Assembly: GCA_963695835.1 (NCBI GenBank)
Contig: CAVOHR010000003.1
Coordinates: forward strand, 310,001 to 374,000
DNA from: VRUE01 sp963695835
Lineage (GTDB): Bacteria > Actinomycetota > Thermoleophilia > Solirubrobacterales > 70-9
Length of the DNA stretch: 64,000 bases
Direction of reading: 5' to 3'
Part shown: in pieces, positions 59,892-64,000 of the stretch
Numbering within the stretch: position 1 is the first letter of the stretch
How the letters are laid out: every line of letters begins with the position of its first letter
Translations under genes and position numbers: made by a program
The notes under the pieces: model-generated
The model's input: only the letters and a program-made list of their open reading frames with translations
The model's database searches: none
What the model was told of the DNA's origin: nothing

Positions 59892-61642
59892 CCGCGCCAT
59901 GGGGCCGCCGCCTCTGCGCGGTCGCGGAGAGCGGCGACTCCGGCGGCTACCGGGTCCTCTCGCTGCGCGACGCCGAGGGGCCGGCTCCCGCGCCGGGCCA
60001 GTTCTACATGCTCGCCGCCGAGCGCCACTGGGAGCAGCGCGGCGGGCGCCCGTTCCTGCCCCGCGCGCTATCGGTCGCCGACGCGGAGGACGGCCGGCTC
60101 GATTTCCTGATCGAGCGGGTCGGCCCGGGCACCGACCGGCTCTGCGAGCTGGCGCCGGGAGAGCGCGTCTGGGTCAACGGCCCGCTCGGCAACGGCTTCT
60201 CGGAGCCAACCGGCGCCGCCGGGGCGATCCTGGTCGGCGGCGGGATCGGGATCGCCCCGCTGGCGCTGCTGCGGCGCCGCTTCGCCGCCCGCAACGTGCC
60301 CGCCCGCGTCCTGCTCGGCTTCCGCGACGGGGCCCACTCCGGAGGCCTCGACGACCTCTTCGCCTGCTGCGAGGTCGGCCTCGCCAGCGAGGACGGCCAC
60401 GTGGGGCATCGCGGCTACGTCACCGACCTGCTGGCGGCGATGCTCGACGGCGACGACGCCGCGAGCGCGGCCGTCTACGCCTGCGGCCCGCCGCCGATGC
60501 TCGACGCCGTGGCGGCGATGTGCGCCGAGCGCGGCGTCGCCTGCGAGCTGGCGATGGAGGCGCCGATGGCCTGCGGCTACGGCGCCTGCTTCGGCTGCGC
60601 GGTGTCCAAGCCCGATGGCGGCTATGCCCGGCTCTGCGTCGACGGCCCGGTGGTTCAGGCGGTGGGGGAGGGCGGGGGTGTCCCTCCGCTTGCTGGGTTT
60701 TTCGCCAGGGGAGTCGGCGGGAACTCGCTGAGCCCCCGGGGCGAAAAAGAGGACGCCGCTGCGCGGAGGGGCACCCCCGCCCTCCCTTTGCAGCCCGAAA
60801 TCCCCGTTGAGTTCTGCGGGCTGGAGCTGCGGAACCCGGTCATCAACGCGTCAGGGACGTTCGACGCGATCGCTGCGAGGCGCGTGTATGGCGATGGGCT
60901 GCTTAAGGACTTCCCCTTCTCCGCCTTCGTCTCGAAGACGATCACGCCGGAGCCGCGGGCGGGCAACGAGCCGCAGCGGATCTGGGAGACGCCGGCGGGG
61001 ATGATCAACTCGATCGGACTGCCGAACAAGGGGCTCGACGGGTTCATCGCCGAGGACCTGCCGCAGCTCGCCGAGCTGCCGGTGCCCCTGATCGTCTCGG
61101 TGATGGCCACCGGCCGCGCCGAGTTCGGCCGGATGGTCTCGGCGCTCGCCGGGCGCGGCGAGGTCGCCGCCTTCGAGCTGAACGTCTCCTGCCCCAACGT
61201 CCATTCGGGCCTGATCGTCGGCGAGCGGCCGACCGAGACGGCGGCGCTGCTCGAAGCGCTGCGGCCGCTCACCGACAAGCCGCTGATCGTCAAGCTGACT
61301 CCCAACGTCGCCGATCCCGCCGCGGTCGCGGTCGGAGCGCAGGAGGGCGGCGCCGACGCCGTCTCGCTGATCAACACGCTGAAGGCGAGCGAAGGCAGGG
61401 TGACCGGCGGGCTCTCGGGAGCGGCCGTCCGGCCGGTGGCCGTCGCCCAGGTTCGCGCCGTCGCCGCCGCGGTCGAGCTGCCGATCGTCGGCATGGGGGG
61501 GATCGGCGGCGGCGCCGACGCGCGCGAATTCATCGCCGCGGGTGCGACGCTCGTCGCGGTGGGCACCGAGAGCTTCCGCGACCCGCGGGCCGGAAATCGC
61601 ATTGCCGCAGAGCTTCTCGAGCAGAACGCTCGGGGACGTTAA
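59888..61642 (+). CDS. pyrKD: Fused dihydroorotate dehydrogenase: electron-transfer subunit (PyrK) + catalytic subunit (PyrD)
   Basis: One open frame of 584 residues encodes both subunits of the NAD-dependent enzyme that oxidises dihydroorotate to orotate. The PyrK part (1-255) has the FAD/NAD ferredoxin-reductase fold (PFLPRALSVAD, AILVGGGIGIAPLALL, YACGPPPMLDAVAAM). Its 2Fe-2S cysteines lie in ACGYGACFGCAVSKPDG and ARLCVDG. The PyrD part (about 307-584) has VEFCGLELRNPVINASGTFD, INSIGLPNKG, the catalytic Cys in FELNVSCPNVHSG and PIVGMGGIGGGADAREFIAA. The linker of about 40 residues is encoded by a 121-bp palindromic element. No stop codon or usable PyrD start separates them. Confidence 0.85.
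60666..60786. repeat. 121-bp nested palindromic element in the pyrK-pyrD linker
   Basis: The outer arms of 24 bp (60666-60689 and 60763-60786) match with one G-T pair. The inner arms TTTTTCGCC (60698-60706) and GGCGAAAAA (60740-60748) are perfect. The element lies exactly between the end of PyrK homology and the start of PyrD homology and is open in the pyrKD frame. It looks like an inserted palindromic sequence that fused the two genes. Confidence 0.65.
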
Positions 61643-61696
61643 CCTCAAGCTCGAGTCGAGGTCCAGGTGAATTTGGCGCAAATGGGTGAAATGGCT

Positions 61697-61724
61697 TTGC
61701 ACGCCCGGGAGGCGCGGCTATACT
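61697..61724 (+). promoter_or_regulatory. Housekeeping-type promoter of mihF
   Basis: TTGCAC (61697-61702) and TATACT (61719-61724) are separated by 16 bases, a near-consensus sigma-70/SigA promoter. Transcription would start about 61731, only a few bases before the ATG at 61735, so the message is nearly leaderless. Confidence 0.75.
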
Positions 61725-61734
61725 CGCCGCCCAC

Positions 61735-62067
61735 ATGCCCGCCTCAGTCAAGACCTCCGCCGCGGCCCCCGAGAGGTCGCTGGACCAGCGGATGGACGCT
61801 CTCAAGCGGGCCAACAACATCCGCACCTCCCGCGCCAAGCTGAAGAAGGACCTGAAGGCGGGCAAGGCGAACATCCACGCGCTGCTGCTCGACCCGCCGG
61901 AGTACGTGATGACCGCCAAGGTCTTCGACATGCTCCTCGCCGTCCCCAAGTACGGCCGGGTAAAGACCAACCGCATCCTCAACCAGTGCCGGATCTCCCC
62001 GTCGAAGACGATCGGCGGCCTCTCGGAGAGGCAGAGGGCGGAGCTGGTCTCCCAGCTGCGCCGTTAG
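61735..62067 (+). CDS. mihF: Integration host factor, actinobacterial type (mIHF)
   Basis: mIHF is a small nucleoid-associated protein unrelated in fold to E. coli IHF. It binds DNA through helix-two-turn-helix elements and affects phage integration and chromosome structure. The 110-residue protein has the conserved stretch RSLDQRMDALKRANNIRTSR, AKLKKDLKAGKANIHALLLD, MTAKVFDMLLAVPKYGRVK and NRILNQCRISPSKTIGGLSE. It heads a new transcription unit with gmk, rpoZ and coaBC, the conserved actinobacterial order. Confidence 0.95.
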   Translation: MPASVKTSAAAPERSLDQRMDALKRANNIRTSRAKLKKDLKAGKANIHALLLDPPEYVMTAKVFDMLLAVPKYGRVKTNRILNQCRISPSKTIGGLSERQRAELVSQLRR

Positions 62068-62645
62068 TGGCCAAGGTCTTCGTGATCACCGGGCCGTCGG
62101 GGGTCGGCAAGGGGACGCTGATCGCCAGGCTGCTCGACCGCCTCCCCGACCTGGAGCTGTCCGTCTCCGCCACCACCCGTGAGCCGCGCGCGGGCGAGGT
62201 CGACGGGCGCGACTACCACTTCCTCACCGCGGAGGAGTTCGACCGCCGGGTCGAGTCCGAGGACTTCCTCGAGTTCGCCACCTACAGCGGCAACCGCTAC
62301 GGCACGCTGCGCTCCGAGGTGCGCAAGCGGCTCGACCAGGGGCGCTCCGTCGTGCTCGAGATCGAGGTGCAGGGGGCGCGGCAGGTGCGGGCAGCGATGC
62401 GCGAGTCGGTCCAGGTCTTCATCGCCCCGCCCGACCCGGCGGTGCTGCGGCGGCGGCTGGAGTCGCGCGGCGCCGACTCGGCCGCGGCGATCGACGCCAG
62501 GCTGGAGGTCGCCGGGGTCGAGCTGGCCGCCCAGAACGAGTTCGCCTACCGGGTGGTCAACGACGACCTCGAGCGGGCGGCGGACGATCTGGAGGGGATC
62601 GTGCGCGCCGAGCTCGGCTTGCCACTAGACTCCCGTGCCGGATGA
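62067..62645 (+). CDS. gmk: Guanylate kinase
   Basis: Guanylate kinase converts GMP to GDP. From GTG 62067, sharing a base with the mihF stop, the 192-residue protein has the P-loop VFVITGPSGVGKGTLIARLL, the GMP-binding SVSATTREPRAGEVDGRDYH, and FLEFATYSGNRYGTLRSEV. ESRGADSAAAIDARL forms the lid region. The length is standard. It overlaps rpoZ by four bases (ATGA). Confidence 0.96.
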   Translation: MAKVFVITGPSGVGKGTLIARLLDRLPDLELSVSATTREPRAGEVDGRDYHFLTAEEFDRRVESEDFLEFATYSGNRYGTLRSEVRKRLDQGRSVVLEIEVQGARQVRAAMRESVQVFIAPPDPAVLRRRLESRGADSAAAIDARLEVAGVELAAQNEFAYRVVNDDLERAADDLEGIVRAELGLPLDSRAG

Positions 62646-62875
62646 TCAAGCCACGCGTAGACAAGCTCCTCGAGCACGCCGATTCGCACTACGCCGCGGT
62701 CGTCGTTGCGGCGAAGCGAGCTCGCCAGATAAACAGCTACTTCCACAACCTCGGCGAGGGCGGCTTCGGCGAGTACCCGCCGCCGATGGTCGAGGTCGGC
62801 ACCGACCGCAACTACATCTCGATGGCGCTCGACGAGCTTGCCGAGGGCAAGCTCAAATACGAGTACCGCGCTTAG
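62642..62875 (+). CDS. rpoZ: RNA polymerase omega subunit
   Basis: Omega aids assembly of RNA polymerase by clamping the beta' subunit. The 77-residue protein has RVDKLLEHADSHYAAVVVAA, KRARQINSYFHNLGEG and ISMALDELAEGKLKYEYR, the conserved parts of actinobacterial omega. Its position after gmk is typical. Confidence 0.95.
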   Translation: MIKPRVDKLLEHADSHYAAVVVAAKRARQINSYFHNLGEGGFGEYPPPMVEVGTDRNYISMALDELAEGKLKYEYRA

Positions 62876-62885
62876 GGCTCTCCCC

Positions 62886-64000
62886 ATGGCCAGAATCCTG
62901 CTCGGCGTAAGCGGCGGGATCGCCGCCTACAAGTCGCTCGAGCTGGCTCGGCTGGCGACCGCCGCCGGCCACGGCGTGCGCGTCGTGATGACCGAGACGG
63001 CCGGCCGCTTCGTCGGCGCCGCCTCCTTCGAGGGTATCGCCGGCGCCCCGGTCCTGGTCTCCGAGTTCGAGCGCGATCCGCTGCGCGGCGCCTTCCCCGG
63101 CGATCCGCCTCCGCAGCACGACCCGATCGGCCATCTCGCCCTGGCCGCCAACTGCGACGCGTTCCTCGTCGCCCCGGCCTCGGCCAACACCGTCGCCAAG
63201 CTGGCCGCCGGCATCGCCGACTCGATGCTCACCACCAGCTTCCTCGCCTGCACCGTCCCCCGCCTCGTCGCGCCGGCGATGAACGACCGCATGTACGCCG
63301 ACGCCGCGACCCGGGCCAACCTGGCAACCCTGCGCGAGCGCGGCGTCGAGGTGATCGACCCCGACGAGGGCGCCCTCGCCTCGAGGGGCGAGCACGGCAA
63401 GGGCCGCCTGCCGGACCCGGCCAACCTCCTCGCCCGTGTCGAAGCGGTCCTGCCGCAGGGCGAGCGCCCCTGGGACGGCCTCCGCGTCCTCGTAACCGCG
63501 GGCGGCACCCGCGAGCCGATCGACCCGGTCCGCTACATAGGCAACCGCTCCAGCGGCCGCATGGGCATCGCCCTGGCCGCCGCCGCGGCCCGCCGCGGCG
63601 CCGACGTAACCCTGATCGCCGCCAACGTAGCCCTGCCCGAGCCGCCCGGCGTGCGGCGCGTAGACGTGGAGACGGCCGAGCAACTCGCGCAGGCCGCCCA
63701 GACTGAGTTCTCCAACACCCACGTCCTCCTGATGGCGGCCGCCCCCGCCGACTTCCGCGCCGTCGAGGTCGCCACGGAGAAGCTGAGGCGCGAGGAGGGG
63801 CTGTCGCCGCGAAGCGCATCCGACTTTGACCACACAGGAGGGGGGTCAAAGTCGGATGCGCGCAGCTTGCGGCTCGAAGGGACCGAGGACATCCTCGCCG
63901 GACTGGCGGCATCGAGGTCGGACGGCCAAACGCTCGTCGGCTTCGCGGCCGAACACGGTCTCCACGTCGACCGCGCCCGCGAGAAGCTCAACCGCAAGGG
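62886..64000 (+). CDS. coaBC: Phosphopantothenoylcysteine synthetase/decarboxylase (partial, 3' end outside window)
   Basis: CoaBC performs two steps of coenzyme A synthesis. The visible 371 codons cover the CoaC flavoprotein (ILLGVSGGIAAYKSLELARL, the APASANTVAKLAAGIADSML region and VAPAMNDRMYADAA with the PAMN motif). They also cover most of CoaB (RVLVTAGGTREPIDPVRYIG, NRSSGRMGIALAAAAARRGA, MAAAPADFRAVEVATEKL, GQTLVGFAAEHGLHVDRARE). Between VATEKLRR and LRLEGTEDIL lies an unusual stretch, SASDFDHTGGGSKSDAR, encoded by a perfect palindrome in frame. The gene continues past 64,000. Confidence 0.94.
   Translation, partial: MARILLGVSGGIAAYKSLELARLATAAGHGVRVVMTETAGRFVGAASFEGIAGAPVLVSEFERDPLRGAFPGDPPPQHDPIGHLALAANCDAFLVAPASANTVAKLAAGIADSMLTTSFLACTVPRLVAPAMNDRMYADAATRANLATLRERGVEVIDPDEGALASRGEHGKGRLPDPANLLARVEAVLPQGERPWDGLRVLVTAGGTREPIDPVRYIGNRSSGRMGIALAAAAARRGADVTLIAANVALPEPPGVRRVDVETAEQLAQAAQTEFSNTHVLLMAAAPADFRAVEVATEKLRREEGLSPRSASDFDHTGGGSKSDARSLRLEGTEDILAGLAASRSDGQTLVGFAAEHGLHVDRAREKLNRK
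63814..63861. repeat. Palindromic element inside coaBC
   Basis: GCGCATCCGACTTTGACC (63814-63831) and its exact complement (63844-63861) flank a 12-nt loop. It is in frame within the CoaB domain, at a point where other CoaBC proteins have a short loop before the TPDIL-like strand. Confidence 0.75.

Overview
The window is a high-GC chromosomal segment from an actinobacterium. An actinobacterial-type integration host factor (mihF) beside gmk, rpoZ and coaBC, dense head-to-tail operons with 4-bp ATGA/GTGA overlaps, many GTG starts and an M. tuberculosis-like sulfur-carrier arrangement suggest a member of the Thermoleophilia/Solirubrobacterales. That placement is inferred from gene content and composition, not from a phylogeny.

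Region 1 (1-5,200) is accessory DNA with decay: a 3'-truncated acyltransferase, a VapBC pair whose toxin has an in-frame amber codon, a GntR/FadR regulator broken by two frameshifts, an antitoxin-like gene followed by a truncated RelE-like toxin, a secreted pentapeptide-repeat protein, a TfoX-domain protein and an O-methyltransferase.

Region 2 (5,249-12,288) is an integrated genomic island. It starts at tRNA-Cys and ends with a 44-bp copy of that tRNA's 3' end. Inside both ends lie tandem direct repeats that look like integrase arm sites. The island carries an intact VapBC, an OLD-family ATPase/TOPRIM nuclease, a large nested palindrome beside a replication-relaxation protein gene, a complete IS630-type element with TA duplication, an unrecognised protein, an XRE remnant and a two-TM coiled-coil protein. 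I see no integrase, so the element looks immobile on its own. Much of it is visibly less GC-rich than the core.

Region 3 (12,289-31,000) mixes housekeeping and lineage genes: an ArsR-type regulator, tRNA-Val, a large membrane protein, thrS, infC, an excalibur protein, a zincin, a P450, a PhzF protein, a secreted alpha/beta hydrolase, a degenerate GGDEF/HD-GYP protein, several membrane proteins, an RpiR regulator and the vitamin B6 operon pdxS-pdxT followed by an M29 aminopeptidase.

Region 4 (31,000-47,100) is core: yebC-ruvC-ruvA-ruvB, a zinc-ribbon/PAS protein, a fused secDF, recJ and rel. Convergent to these are a lipid-kinase-like gene, an MBL hydrolase, a phosphohexomutase, a HIT protein and corA.

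Region 5 (47,189-51,763) begins with a SAM riboswitch and its terminator controlling a threonine-synthase-like gene and a MoaD/ThiS-like sulfur carrier. This suggests thiocarboxylate-dependent homocysteine synthesis rather than threonine synthesis. Two nucleotide-sugar genes, an internally deleted SRAP protein, a secreted protein and tRNA-Arg follow.

Region 6 (51,821-64,000) holds rnz and a near-complete de novo pyrimidine operon, pyrR-pyrB-pyrC-carA-carB-pyrK/pyrD. PyrK and PyrD form one reading frame joined by a translated 121-bp palindromic element, and pyrF is missing. After a strong promoter come mihF-gmk-rpoZ-coaBC, with coaBC running off the end.

The most interesting signals are the SAM-riboswitch/ThrC-like/MoaD-like unit, the palindromic elements embedded in frame in pyrKD, coaBC and recJ and placed intergenically at 48,881, and the tRNA-Cys island with its putative origin.
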